Source: Aldrovandia affinis (taxonomy: Eukaryota > Chordata > Actinopteri > Notacanthiformes > Halosauridae). From it: DNA of 64,000 bases. The stretch covers positions 1,922,001 through 1,986,000 of the forward strand of contig JAINUG010000131.1 of NCBI GenBank assembly GCA_029706075.1, written 5' to 3'. Made by a program: the position numbers and the translations under genes. Below, in pieces: positions 28,250 through 40,241 of the stretch (its first letter is position 1; each line of letters opens with the position of its first letter). The notes under the pieces were generated by a model. The model had not been told where the DNA came from. It did not search any database and saw only the letters and a program-made list of their open reading frames with translations.

Positions 28250-29224
28250 TCATTAGCATGGAGTTGGGGAGGAGCGGAAGAAATACACCTTCCACTCCAA
28301 ACTTCAGGGTCTCGTGGATAAGTACAACGCTTCTTTTCTCAGTCTAGACCAGGAGAAGGTTTTTGATAGGGTTAGCCATGTGTGCCTGGAGAGGGTGCTA
28401 GAGAGGTTACATTTCCTTAGCTCCCTCCTGCGCTGGACCTAGATGTGCTTAAAAGACATCTTGGGCAGAGTGGTTGTCAACAACCACCTCTGCCCCTTTC
28501 GTCATCAGGTCGAATGATTGCATACATGGACGACATTACCATCATCGGCACAGATAGTCGCTCCATCACCACTGCTACCAAGGTGGTGGAGGACTTCTGT
28601 GCAGGCCCTGGCCACCGGGCACCCTGGGCAAGAGCACACTGTTCTGGTGTGAGTCGCTAACTTGTTCCTTACCTGTGTGCAGAGACAACATCAAGCACTT
28701 GGGGATCATCTTCCAGTCCAATTGGAGGGGGAGCCAAAGCTGCGAAGAGGCCACATCCAGAAAAAAATTGAACTGGTGTGTGTGGCCACTCACAATGATG
28801 GGTAAGATGCTGGTCCTGAGGCAATAGTCCTCCCCAGCCTACTCTACACTGGCCAGGTCACAGACAGACAATCACTAGAATGGCTTTTCGCTTTGTCTGG
28901 GGGAGTGACATGGAAAGGCTGAGGAGTACAACCATAAAGGAGCAGGAGAAAGGGGGCAGGGGGTTCCCAAACATCACCAACATTATTTTGGCACAGGGTT
29001 TGGCCTCCCGCTCTGGTCCAGAACACCCAGAGGGGGGAGAAGGTCTCTGGTATGCTTTCCAGGTACTATAGCACTCCCTTCCTGAGGACTAAGCCTGTGT
29101 GGGTTGGACCTGACTGTGCCATAGAGCTGGGAAACCCCATACATCTATAGAGCCCTGAGGGATTTTGCCTTCAGGACAGGAATATCCAGGGATGCATAAG
29201 AACATTATATCTTATTTAAGGTCT

Positions 29225-29425
29225 AAGGCAGGGGTCGGCAACCCACCAAAGAGCCATTTCGGTTTCCACGGAAAAGAAAACACTGGGAGCCGCACCATTT
29301 TCTGGCAGGACCCTGGACCAATTTTGCGCCCGATTCAATTGGATACTTATTATTTAAAGCCACGCGGAGCCGCAACATAAGGCTGAAAGAGCCGCATGCG
29401 GCTCCGGAGCCGCATGGATGTCTAA
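29225..29425. mobile_element. hAT-like MITE, right end eroded
   Basis: It starts CAGGGGTCGGCAACC, a known left end of a widespread vertebrate hAT-type non-autonomous family, with GAGCCATTT and ACACTGGGAGCCGCA downstream as in that family. The right part has GAGCCGCATGCGGCTC. The exact right end and the 8-bp TSD are not clear. It sits inside the L1/Tx1-like remnant. Confidence 0.65.
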
Positions 29426-29537
29426 GGGAGAGGGCTGACCCTGGACCCACAAAAAAGACTTAGCATGGATGTCTGCTCACGCGTGTCTCCCCACCAGATC
29501 ATTTAAGTTCAGACGGCACTTGAGTGTGAATGGCAAT

Positions 29538-29570
29538 GAATAAACCTGATTCTGATTCTGATTCTGATAC
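29538..29570. repeat. (TGATTC)n short tandem repeat
   Basis: About four TGATTC units at the junction between the MITE and the LINE zinc-binding region. Its reading as Ser-Asp repeats is not considered coding. Confidence 0.8.
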
Positions 29571-29949
29571 TGACTTGACCCTTAAAGAAAGCTGCCCCCA
29601 TGGATGCACTGACTCAGAACACGAATGCTATCTGTTCTGGGAGTGCTCCATGACCAGACGGGTCTGGAGCCTTGTTGTCTCTTCTGTCTTCCTGAACAGA
29701 CCTTTGCCAAGATCCTCCCTCAAGGCTGAGAGGCTCTACGGTCCACCTGGGGGACGCAACAACCTAGAACTCCGTTTAGCAGGTCCTGTGGGAGGTGAGG
29801 AAAATCATGGTCTACCAGAAACAAACTGTGGACCCGATCACTCTCTGGAGGAGGATGCCTCCTCCAAGACAACGTTTTGGGGGACTTCCTCAAAGAATTG
29901 ATCATCTAGCTCACTCCCCTGAGAGGAGACGCACTCTGACTCACCAGAA

Positions 29950-32900
29950 AGCCTGAGCGCTGAACTTTACAATTAATTTAGATTTTTATATTTTTGTTAT
30001 TCTGTTCATTTTTTATGTTTTTATTTAAAAAATATATATTTTTTGTTTTCCATTTTATATTTTGATTTTCCCCTAAGATCCCATGTGTACTAATGTCTAA
30101 GACTGTATTTTGAATATTTGCCTTTTACCTTGTGAGAAATGTACAGTTGCCCTCTTGTGTATTTATTATTTTATTATTATTATTAATTAATTATTTTTAT
30201 TTTAAATAAAAATGCTTTTTTAAATGTACCATGCAAAAATTACAACCAATAAAAGACAATAAATCTGGTAGTGAGATGTTTAACCCTGAGCCGAAGTCTC
30301 AGTCTGGTCATTTGAATGCCAATGCTACAGTACCATGGAAACGTAATTGTAAAAAATAGCTGCTGATCGCCTTTGGATTTCATATTCTGTTTTATTGGCC
30401 CAATATTTTCTACTTGTGAAAAAATACAATTCCTCGAACCAATAGAAGATGATTGGGTATTGGGCGATTGTGTTTTGAATATATAGACAACAATGCATTT
30501 TAAAGTTAATTTATGATTAATTAAAAGAACAAAGATTTGTTTTAAAAACATGGTTTGTTATTCATTGTGCCAAGGAAATATTAGCACTGAATATGAAATA
30601 CCCCTTTCAAGTCATGAATAAATAATGTTATGCTGGCTCTAAACTGTAAAAGCCTTTTCAGATGGCCCCAAACCTCCAGTTTTGTCTGTTCAGTGTTTTC
30701 AAAAAATAAATCTAGTGCAAAACAAATTATATCCATCTTGTGTGCAGTGAACAAGGTGGATATTGTTGCGTATTCTAATATTTTTTATTGTAGTTGGTGC
30801 ATCCATGTTTCACTTTGTTGACACTTCCCTTTAACTGCATCATAATATTGACTTGTGCTGATAAGCTTTTTCTAATTAATCCTTGATGGTTTAATTGGTG
30901 ACTCATCTGTGCTGTTTATCTCATCATTTCTGAGATCAGGAGCGAGACTGAGTGCCTACAGTGACACCTAGAGGATAATGGCTGAAATGCTGCCCAAATG
31001 TGTCTCAGGTCACTTTGGCAGGAATTTCTACATATTCTACTTATGATATCTTAATATCACCACAGATGACAGAGATAAGATGGCTCAATTCACCTGTTCA
31101 GAATGGGAGAAAACAGATGGCTTACTGAATGTTTGGGTCTTTTACATAAGAACATAAGACGCTATCATAACACGCTATCATTCAGTGAACAAACCACTAA
31201 GTATGCATGCTAATTTACCATGGATTGGCTATGTGGTCTGCAGCTCACTCACTCACTGGGTTTCAAAGGTTAACATTTGTGCCATTCAAAGATCTGTGGC
31301 TCAGATGAGTCAGCTCTTATAGAATGTTGAGCTGACCATGATCTCATTGTGCAATGAAAATATTTGTTCAAAAAGAACTAAGAACGAATGTTGGCGAACT
31401 ACACACCACTAGCCAGATGTATTTGTCAAGGTAGTAGTCGTGTATTTGGTGTGTAATGTCCTATATAGAAAACTATTTTCTTTGTCCATGTTAAGAAATA
31501 AACTAAAGTAGATGAGGAAAAAATGAATATATATTTTAAATATATCTTTGCATGAGAGTGAATTAATTCATCCTTTGTCTTAAATTATTTTTTATTATTG
31601 TGTTGAAAATAATAATTTTTGTTAATCCCATTTTTTTCCCAATTTGGTATAACTCATTCTAGTCTTTCTATTGCATTTCTGTTGTTCAGGAGATTGGACT
31701 TTCATTAATTAATTGGATTCATACTGTAGTGTATCTTTAGTGTAATGTAGGCATTTTTATGGTCTTAGCAGTTCTCTGATGAAAGAGTTTCATCTCCAGA
31801 ACTTTCCATCTTATTCGCAAAGAAAATTTTTAAGGGAGTTTCTGTCTTCAACTTATTCAAGTTTACTAATTATGGATATACTTGATATGGAGCCAGTTAC
31901 CATCGCTGACAACTATTGAACTGTCACAAAATATTACTTTCAAATGTCCCATCGCCCCAGAATCTACACAATTATGAGGCAGTAAGTAATGTCATACCTG
32001 CTGAGAAAAACAGAATGATGAGGTTACCATTTCCTCTTGCTGTTTGTTTATTATAGGTCCTGTTCTGAGTGGGATCAGTACACATCACCCTCTGAGCCTA
32101 CGGCCACTTGGATCACTCACTAAAAACCCAGAAAGATTACTTGCAGAATCTTTCATTCAATGTTAATTCCCATTGAATTAACATAATTAACATCATGGCC
32201 CACGTAACTATGAGTGTCACTCAGACGGCGTTGACTACAGATCTCCTGGATGCAGATGTATTTGAATCTTGTCAGATAATCCAACATCAGTTCCATTTCC
32301 CCACAGTTCCACTTGTGGAGCCTGTTGCAGGAATGCAAAGCGTATAAGGCCGCCCAGGGCAAACAGGCACGGACTTGAATAGTGAGGAGAAAGGCGAAGC
32401 CACAGTGAGCCGAAGAGGTCAGGGGAGATGCATTCTGGGAGACTTTCGTTGAAAGGGCCCTGACAGTTGACAGATGAGGTTACATATAAAGAAGACTCAC
32501 AATGTTGGGCCTGCTCAGAGGCCTTGCCTGCTCCACCCGCTCCCTAGGAAACTAATTAGCCTCAATGCCATTATTTTGCCTTTTGAAAATAACTCTGAAA
32601 TGGTCTCTTCCTCTGGTGGAACACATCTAACTTTCAAATATCAAATGGGCACTCCTAATGTTAATCAAACAGCTTTAACCGGGGGATATCACAGCATTAT
32701 GCAAGAAGTCAATTAGCCATTAACGAGAGACATTAAGGACAGGATCTTGTGTGTAAATATTGTATATATCAGTGTCATGTAATTCTATGCCGACTATTGT
32801 GCCAGTGTGTAATATGGGATGTAACAGCTAAAGCCATTTGATACATTTATTGGATGGTTAGGTGACAGAATTGAAAACAATCCTATTATAACTTTATGCC

Positions 32901-33430
32901 AAGCCAATATAAAAAAATGCATTTGTTGAACTGTATCCAGTAGTTTTTATTTTTTTTAAATGGGAAAAAGAAAGAGCATTCAGAGCAGGCATTCGGTCTT
33001 TGCTTCTGGCACGACTTAATGGACAGTTTTTGGTTGGGCATGAAGAATGACTGCGAGCGTTTTAAACTCCATTAGTTCAACAGCATGTACTCTTTAATAC
33101 AGCTGCAAGCACAACAGGCAGCTAATAGCTTTTTCATTGTAATGGTGGAAAAATAATGCCCGTTCTGACTGGAGAGGGACGCATGAATCACCCGCTTCCT
33201 TTGCACAGTAATTACACCAAAGCTACCTCATAACAGTTAATGCCCAGCTATTTAATGATCACACAATTACTTCAAAAGTGGTTCACCAGGCAGGCCTTGA
33301 AAAACCTGTGTCTATTTTACAATATAGAAGAATACATGTATAATTTATAATCAATTGCTTTTTATTGAAAAGTTGTGTAAAAGGATAGGGAATCAACAGT
33401 TTTAAATGCTGATTAAGCTTTCCCTCTAAG
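29950..33430. other. Unique DNA with candidate conserved non-coding islands
   Basis: I see no transposon in most of this stretch and no coding frame. Parts at about 32350-32760 and 32980-33270 look like constrained regulatory DNA: balanced composition, several TAATTA/TTAATG homeodomain-type cores (for example near 33215 and 33255), and no ORFs or repeats. This is inference from appearance only. 29990-30240 is low-complexity AT. Confidence 0.3.
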
Positions 33431-33435
33431 AAATA

Positions 33436-34275
33436 CAGTACTGCACAAAAGTTTAAGGCAGGTGTGAAAAGATGCTGTAAAGTAAGAATGCTTTCAAAAA
33501 TAGAAGTGTTTAGTTTATTTTTATCAATGAACAAAATGCAAAGTGAATGAACAGAAGAGAAATCTAAATCTAATCAATATTTGGTGTGACCACCCTTTGC
33601 CTTCAAAACAGCATCAATTCTTCTAGGTACACTTGCACAGTTTTTGAAGGAACTCGGCAGGTTGCAAACATGTTGGAGAACTAACCACATCTTCTGTGGA
33701 TGTAGGCTGCCTCAAATCCTTCTGTCTCTTCATGTAATCCCAGACAGACTCGATGATGTTGAGATCAGGGCTCTGTGGGGGCCAAACCATCACTTCCAGG
33801 ACTCCTTGTTCTTCTTTACGCTGAAGATAGTTCTTAATGACATTGGCTGTATGTTTGGGGTCGTTGTCCTGCTGCAGAATACATTTGGGGCCAATCAGAT
33901 GCCTCCCTGATGGTATTGCATGATGGATAAGTATCTGCCTGTATTTCTCAGCATTGAGGACACCATTAATCCTGACCAAATCCCCAACTCCATTTGCAGA
34001 AATGCAGCCCCAAACTTGCAAGGAACCTCTACCATGCTTCACTGTTGCCTGCAGACACTCATTATTGTACTGCTCTCCAGCCCTTCGGCGAACAAACTGC
34101 CTTCTGCTACAGCCAAATATTTCAACTCATCTTTTTGACTCATCAGTCCAGAGCACCTGCTGCCATTTTTCTGCACCCCAGTTCCTATGTTTTCGTGCAT
34201 AGTTAAGTCGCTTAGCCTTGTTTCCACGTCGGAGGTATGGCTTTTTGGCCGCAATTCTTCCATGAAGACTACAAA
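33436..34275 (-). mobile_element. Tc1-like transposon, 5' truncated
   Basis: One terminus survives: TA at 33434-33435 followed by CAGTACTGCACAAAAG, a Tc1-family end. The transposase reads on the minus strand from about 34263 to 33623. The DNA-binding half and the other terminus are missing beyond about 34275. Confidence 0.85.
33623..34263 (-). pseudogene. Tc1-like transposase, catalytic half only
   Basis: Minus-strand pieces: KPYLRRGNKAKRLNYARKH and VLWTDESK (first catalytic Asp) near 34140-34260, in a frame different from the main ORF. The open frame 34042-33623 starts MKHGRGSLQVWGCISANGVG, continues to ILQQDNDPKHTANVIKNYL (second Asp) and VWPPQSPDLNIIESVWDYMK (catalytic Glu in the IIES-VWD block), and closes near the usual C-terminus. 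At least one frameshift separates first from second Asp. No N-terminal helix-turn-helix is present, so it is inactive. It belongs to a different Tc1 lineage from the copy at 11.4 kb, since its ends and protein differ. Confidence 0.9.
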
Positions 34276-34932
34276 TTACTGGTCAAATTGTTTTATTGGG
34301 GGAGTGAAGTTGAGTTGATAGATAGCAAGAAAACAGTAACGTTAACGTTAGTGGAATTTTGATATTTATTATAGAATCATGAAATTAATTGGCATCAGCT
34401 CTCAAGTAACATTAGCCTATTATCTAATGCAAACTATCTTGCAGTGTAATGTAATTACTTTAGCTACAACACAACATGATTTCTAACTTAAATGTTGTGT
34501 AGCATGGTAATGTTAATTGTCTGTCGATGTTAGGCTCCTTTAAATATAATAGTCGTATTTGTTTGTACGGGTTTCAACGAGGCTTTTTTTTCACAGCAAA
34601 TTTTTTTATCCTCTTGCTTTTCTGTGTATTCTACCTACCTTACTAGCTGCCTGGTGTTGGGTCTGCAGCTCAAAAATACAACCACACATTCTTTAGTATT
34701 GCTCAGTGCTGCTATCTTGCACTATGGCTTCTCCACATTTGTATAGGTGAAAAACAGCACTGTAACCCCCAGAAAGCGGTGATTTGTGCCCACTCTCTGC
34801 ATCACCTTGATAGTAGGTGAATGGTGAATGGTTTAGATAGGTGTCAATCATCTTCATGTCAGGAACGCGTAAAGATCGCGCATCATTCAAAAGACTAGTT
34901 GAAGCAGTGCTTCACTGGGTGGGCTTTAAAAT
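34276..34932. other. Non-coding DNA
   Basis: No gene was recognised between the truncated Tc1 element and the solo LTR. Confidence 0.4.
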
Positions 34933-34937
34933 GCATC

Positions 34938-35813
34938 TGTGGAGGGCATCGGTCTCGGCCACATGGGAGTGCCATGTCTGCCTTTGTTTTACATGTGGTG
35001 GAGGCCTTTGGAGCAGGGAGACTTTCCGGGGGCAGGTTTGGCACTCTCACAGGGTGTGGAAGGTTGCTCCAAAGGCCATAATTGATTTAATTATTATTTA
35101 ATTGGTGTTAATCAGGTAATTGACGTGGAAGTCAATTGACTGATTGGGTTTGTGTGTGAGAATGTGAAATGTTTGATGGGTGATTGCCTCACGAGTCCCA
35201 CCTGAGCCAGGCAGAAAGTAAGCCTATTTAAGAGCAGGTGGGGCAGGTAGGGAATCAGTTAGTCTTGTCATGTCATTGTTGCGCACGTGTGTTGTATCGT
35301 GTTGTGACTCTGTCGGGCATGGTGGTGTGTGTCTGTAATCCAAGCTTCTGGGAGGCGGAGTCTGTGTGGAATATATGTTGCGTTCTGGTATGTTTGGGGT
35401 GAAAGAGAACTCGGACTGGAAAGTTTGAGTGTCTCTGTGTGCATGGGTTTGGGAAGCACTTGAAAAGTGACTGGATATGTGTGTGCCTGGGGAGGTTCCA
35501 GGGGAACTCCGGATGAAGAGGTGCGGTGTAATGTGAAGATGTAGAGTTCTACCCTGTCCCGTAAATTCATGTGATTATTTTAGCTTGTTATTTTAGTTCT
35601 TTGTTTTTGCCCGAAAGCTTCGCAGCAAGTAGGGTGGAGATTTTGTGTTTGTTTTATGTTAACCTGCTCTTCCACTGTCTCTCTTCCATGTCTGGGGGGA
35701 GAGACAGAAAAAAATAAAAATCTGATCCGTAGACCGGCAGACCCCACTCCTCTGCCACGTCTTACCATCAGCTGCTCTGCTCCAGTCCAGGGATTGTCAC
35801 GTGGCGTGTGACA
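34938..35813 (+). mobile_element. Solo LTR, 876 bp, with 5-bp TSD
   Basis: It starts TGTGGAGGGCATCGG and ends GCGTGTGACA, and is flanked by GCATC on both sides (34933-34937 and 35814-35818). A polyadenylation-like AAAATAAAAATC lies near 35710. The start matches the LTR piece at 55946 (TGTGGAAGGCATCGG) and the end matches the solo LTR at 56840-57305 (GCATGTGACA), so this is one LTR family. No internal genes remain. It contains a 7SL-RNA-like segment, listed separately. The 5-bp TSD fits Gypsy, BEL or ERV. Confidence 0.9.
35313..35362 (+). ncRNA. 7SL/SRP-RNA-like 5' domain inside the solo LTR (remnant)
   Basis: About 50 bp (GGGCATGGTGGTGTGTGTCT, then GTAATCCAAGCTTCTGGGAGGC) closely follow the conserved 5' Alu domain of vertebrate 7SL RNA, including the Pol III box A region and the CTGGGAGGC hairpin part. 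Only this part is present; no S domain follows. It is a captured fragment, not a functional SRP RNA gene. The related LTR at 56840 lacks it. Identification is from memory of the 7SL consensus. Confidence 0.6.
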
Positions 35814-35924
35814 GCATCATAAGCCATAATTGTCCAATCAACAACGTATAAAGTACTATATTGCATTACATTGAGCTGCATTAGCTAGTAAAGCAGTGGT
35901 CTTATAGAAACCTCCACTGATATA

Positions 35925-36452
35925 TAGTGGTAGGATGAGGAAATGGCGGCCTGCCTCTAATTCTTGGAGCCACTGGAGGGGAAAAAACGGCATATCCCAG
36001 CAGCCCGCAGTCTCGCACCTGAACAAGGTCAAGCGATTGCAACTACGGACAGCTGAAGGCCATTTGGAGGCCTATTTAATGGACCGGCTCCTATCACACT
36101 GGGCAGGAGTAGGGTGGTGTGTTGGAGTAGTGGAGAGAGTGCGAGAGAGTTTTGAGAAGTATTTTGGATTATTTATCATGTATTGACTTGGATTGTTTGA
36201 GGACCCCCCTTTGTGTACCGACTACTGGACTGAATTGAGGAACTGAACTGGACTTGGATAATGGAAAACGAGTAAAGATTGTGGACTTTGTGTTTTGGAT
36301 TCCCCGAATACCCTGCCCCTTGTTTTGTGCTTGTCAAGATTAAGTTAATAAATTATTGTTTTGTTTGTAATACTGCCTCCTCTGGGTTATTTAACCTGCC
36401 TACACCCTCTGCAAGGTCCGTGAGTGTCGCCCAACCCCTAGGTACACAACTA
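35925..36452 (+). mobile_element. Possible second LTR-type repeat
   Basis: Transposon-like features are a promoter-like CTATTTAATGG near 36072 and ATTAAGTTAATAAATTATTG near 36345 as a polyadenylation-type signal, with a GT-rich stretch after it. The ends could be TGGTAGGATG and GGTACACA, but I could not find a matching target duplication, so boundaries are tentative. Confidence 0.35.
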
Positions 36453-36492
36453 TATATATATATATATACTGTATATATATATATATATATAC
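36450..36492. repeat. (TA)n microsatellite
   Basis: A TA dinucleotide run interrupted once by CTG near 36470. Confidence 0.9.
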
Positions 36493-37792
36493 CTTTATAT
36501 CACATATAAAGGACCCCCCCACTAATATTTGCTAAAAGAGGAATCCACATTCAATAGCTCTTACAGTATTTCCTTTTGTTAATCATTGAAAGAAGCATGT
36601 TATAGTATTAGGCTCATCCCAGCTTCAGGACCAATAGCCACGCCCAAGTCATGTAAACAATGGTGTTTACACTAAAGAGAGTACAATTGGAGGAAGACTC
36701 CTGCTTCAGATATTAGGAAAAAGGCTAAATAGCTGTAATAATGATAATGTGACCAAGGGAAAATGTATATCTTATGCTTCAAAGGCAATTGTACTGCAAA
36801 TACATTTAAAATACAATGCAGTCTCCAGAGGCCATTAAAACACCTGCTTAAATGTGGATAAATGAATAGTTACACAAATGTTCATTTTGTGTTTACATCA
36901 CAACACATGCAGCTCATTTGAATTTTATGTTTAACCTCATTGCAGGTTACAGGCAAGGAACTTAGACATTTGTCAGTATTTAGTGCCTTATGACTTTATA
37001 TTGAGATGCCCATTGACTATGGTCTTTGTGATTAGAGTATTCCTTGTGTGGGTGAAATCTGTTTAATACGGATTTTGCATTATTGGTTAAGGGAGGCAAC
37101 ACCATGGACCTATCTCCTGCAAATGGCATCCTTTTCATCTCACTCTCTACCAGGTGGAAAGAAAAGGACAACAGAGGCATTGTTACAGTTTAATCTGAGC
37201 TTGTCAAAGCGTGACCATATTTTATTTCGCACAATCAGAAACAATATCATTGGCGACACCACGGGCTGAGGGGACCTCAGGATACACCGCAATTTCCCCG
37301 GACATTTCAATCACGCTGCGGACACGGATTATTAATATCCTAGTTAATGAAAACAAGGGCTGTGGAACATGGACACTGCCTTAGAGCATCATGGGTAGGA
37401 CCCTGTGCCAATTTCTGAATTGAATTGGAGTGAACGTGCATCATTTGAAAAAAAAATATAATATATATATATATAAAATGTGTAACACTTTCAATGCCAT
37501 ATACTCTCTGCATTAGCAGGGGTTACACAGTTACATTTGTATCGAATTGAAAATGAAATGTATTATTTGTATTATTTTGCTGTGGTTTTCAATGCATTGA
37601 CAATAGATTTTTCCCCAAGATGAGTAATTAAACAAATATTAAAGGGCGTGTAACAAGTAGGGGGCGGGCAGAAGGATATATCCCCCCAAATATTTAAAAC
37701 AGTTATATCTGTCCCCCTGAATAATTTGTAGATATAAAAAAATTCCCTTTCATTATGTCCCCCCCCCAATATTTAATATATGGTTATGCCCT
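36493..37792. other. Unique DNA; candidate conserved non-coding island at 36.93-37.44 kb
   Basis: 36930-37440 is free of recognised repeats and ORFs and of balanced composition, with homeodomain-type cores (TTATTAATATCC and CTAGTTAATGA near 37330). It resembles conserved enhancer DNA by eye only. The rest is AT-rich. Confidence 0.3.
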
Positions 37793-37895
37793 TGCAGCGG
37801 ATATAAAAAGTATTTACCCCGTCTTAAATTTTTCACATTTTATTTTCTAAATTAATGCAATCAAAATTGATTTAATTGGGATTTATCAATCAGGG
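37793..37895. mobile_element. Possible Tc1-like terminal scrap
   Basis: GCAGCGGATATAAAAAGTAT followed by TTACCCCG and CTTAAATTTTTCACATTTTA resembles the first 100 bp of a Tc1 family whose ends read CAGTGGATATAAAAAG. No transposase and no second end are attached. Confidence 0.4.
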
Positions 37896-37950
37896 GGTGT
37901 AGTTGAGAGTGCGCATCTCATATCAGCTGTCTCATCTAGCCTAATACTTT

Positions 37951-38541
37951 CATAGATATAAATACGTAGATACTGCTGTTGTATGTCCGAGCGATATGTC
38001 TGTACGGCCGCCATATTGGTGCGGGCAAGACCGTCGTTTAAACAAATGCATGTGTATTGAGAGATGCAGACTTCCCCTGATAAAATTCTACTGTAACTCG
38101 CTTAATTCTCAACCAATTTTAATTAAATTTGGCATAACTTGATTTCACAGATCAGCTATTGGTAAAAACGCCCTTCTAACTGTTATACATGAGTTGTCAA
38201 AATGTCAGAGATGATTATATTTTTTATTGTTTGGGGCTGCTAAGAAAGCAGTAACTTGTGGCTGTTATAAACTTATTAGGTTGCCAGGTTCTGTGAAATA
38301 TCGTTGAGGAAACTCAACAATTGTGAAATTTGGAAATCAAGTACCTTGTATGTTATGCAGAAATTGCTCACGAACATTGGTTGAGAATTAGGTGAATTAC
38401 AGTAGATTTTATCAGGGGAAGCCTGCATCTCTCAATACACATGCATTTGTTTAAGATGCGGATCTTTCCCGCCCCAATGTGACAGCCTTGCATACGCATC
38501 TGAACAGGGTGAATTAAGAATCTACGTTTTTATATCTATGG
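37951..38541. mobile_element. Foldback element with long imperfect terminal inverted repeats
   Basis: The left arm (about 37951-38125) and right arm (about 38380-38541) are reverse complements with small differences. For example, AAATGCATGTGTATTGAGAG at 38045 pairs with CTCTCAATACACATGCATTT near 38450, and the CATAGATATAAA end pairs with TTTATATCTATG at 38541. The loop of about 250 bp has no ORF. A 6-bp TACTTT occurs near both ends and may be a target duplication. Superfamily unknown. Confidence 0.8.
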
Positions 38542-38960
38542 TTACTTTGACTTAATGTGTCATGGAAATGATACAACGAAGTAGCGTTTTATATACTTTA
38601 TTAACTCACGAGTAGCGGCACACATGTACACGTTGTCTGGGTAAGTATCATACTCCTAGTTCCGGTTTCCGGCTAACTATCTGAGTAACGTAACTAACAG
38701 AACTAATTCTATTGGCTCACCACATAATGCAAACAAGAAAACTAAATCCAGCTTCACGCAAATAAGTGCTTGCAAAGGGAACCAGAGGTTTTAATGCACA
38801 CACTGTCACCTCTGGGTAATCCCCTCTTGCTCCAAACCAGAACTCATCCACTGAAACTTGAGAATGCAGTCCTCAAGTGTAGTGTCCAATTGCACTATGG
38901 AAATGTTTCTAAAGTGCATTCGCTACCTGATCAGCACATTACGTTTGCTTTCAAAATATG
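38542..38960. other. Non-coding DNA
   Basis: No feature was recognised between the foldback element and the Tc1 fragment. Confidence 0.4.
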
Positions 38961-38964
38961 ACTT

Positions 38965-39393
38965 TTAAATCTTTAAACAAGCTTCAACATGTCTTTTTTT
39001 CAGTAGTGGAGTCTTGCGGGCTGAGCGTGCACAGAGGCCATGGTGGTGGAGTGCATTGCCTACTGTCCTTTCTGTCACAGTTGTACCTGCTGCCTCCAAG
39101 TCTTTCTGGAGCTCTTTCCTAGTGGTCCTTGGCTCTTTGGCTACTCTTCTAAGTATCCTTCTGACTCCCTGATCAGAAATCTTGCGAGGAGCTCCTGTGC
39201 GTGGCCGGTTGATGGTGGAGTGATGTTGCTTCCACTTACGGATAATGCCCCCAATGGTGCTTACTGGAAGATTCAGAAGTTGTGAAATACGTCTGTAGCC
39301 AATTCCATTTTCATGTTTTGCAACAATCTGGTTGCGAAGGTCTTGAGAGAGCTCTTTGCTTTTACCCATCATTAGATGTTTCTTGTGTGGCAC
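38965..39393 (-). pseudogene. Tc1-like transposase, DNA-binding half only
   Basis: An open minus-strand frame of 142 codons. From the inner Met ([20 protein letters not shown]) it carries the first paired-like helix-turn-helix ([20 protein letters not shown]), a GRPR-like linker ([20 protein letters not shown]) and the second helix-turn-helix ([20 protein letters not shown]). It ends at [11 protein letters not shown], just before the catalytic domain. The inner Met is the family's usual start. The frame is well preserved, so a DNA-binding-only fragment could in principle be translated, but nothing indicates expression. Confidence 0.9.
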
Positions 39394-39748
39394 CTTGGTA
39401 ACAAAAAAAAAAAAAAAAACTTTTATAGCCCATCAATATATTCTAACCCAGCTGACATTAATTAGCACAGATTGGAGGTAGAGTTGCCTCTTCTAATTAG
39501 TTATGGTTTTCAGCTGGTTCCTTTCCTTTCTTGCTGTGGTGTACTGCTTTTTCTTAGTGTGTTCAATACTTTTTCCTGTTTCATTCCACTTTATTACACA
39601 TAACTTTATTTACATATGGACTTTAATGTTTAGATTTTTGTCTGGATTTTTTTGAGTTAATACCAAAGTCTGGTGCACATTTCACTTGAATAGGCTCATT
39701 TACTGGACAAAATGTTGATGTGTTCAATACTTATTTCCCCCATTGTAT
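38965..39748 (-). mobile_element. Tc1-like transposon, 5' half only
   Basis: On the minus strand it starts at about 39748 with TACAATGGGGGAAATAAGTA, a Tc1-family terminus, and runs through a 5' UTR into the N-terminal half of the transposase. It is cut at about 38965 in the middle of the gene. The other terminus is missing. Confidence 0.87.
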
Positions 39749-40241
39749 ATATAAGCAGTAAACAGTGGTGTATAGTAATGAAGTAGAAATACTTTGTTAC
39801 TGTACTTAAGTTTTTTTGGGGGTATCTACTTTACTTTACTATTTCTATTTCTGACGACTTTCACTTTTACTTCTCTACATTTTCCAAAGAAAACTGATAC
39901 TTTTACTCCGATACATTTCCCATAAGCATCTTCGTTACTCGTTACTACAACAAAATAAAATCGGAAGACATTTGGTAGCCAATGATTTTGAAACACCGCA
40001 AGAAGTTAGATCATTGGTTAATCACGTTAATGCGCAAGTGCAAACAGGTGTCCTCAAAGCCGCGGTTAAAATTCTAATTTCATTCAAATCCAGACATTTT
40101 GAAGGACTAGTATGGGAAGAACTTCATGATGGAGATTGATTTGGAAACGGCACCTGTTACTCCGGCGGAAACAAACGACTGTGTAGAAGATGAACACCCT
40201 TGGCCATATTTGCAAGAAATGTTTTCTTATCTTGGAGTAAA

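Larger units (their letters stand above)
28250..29935 (+). pseudogene. L1/Tx1-like LINE reverse transcriptase remnant
   Basis: Pieces in several frames: FLSLDQEKVFDRVSHVCLER near 28340 (RT motif A region, family form LDQEKAFDRV); AYMDDITIIGTDSRS at 28518-28565 (catalytic YADD changed to YMDD); MAFRFVWGSDMERLRSTT and EKGGRGFPNITNIILAQ at 28880-29000; and a C-terminal zinc-binding region CPHGCTDSEHECYLFWECSM, then RRVWSLV, near 29593-29680. The RT region between motif A and YMDD, with the QGCPLSP block, is deleted. A short hAT-like MITE interrupts it at about 29225. The DQEKAFDRV form and zinc-binding tail favour L1/Tx1 rather than L2. Confidence 0.8.
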
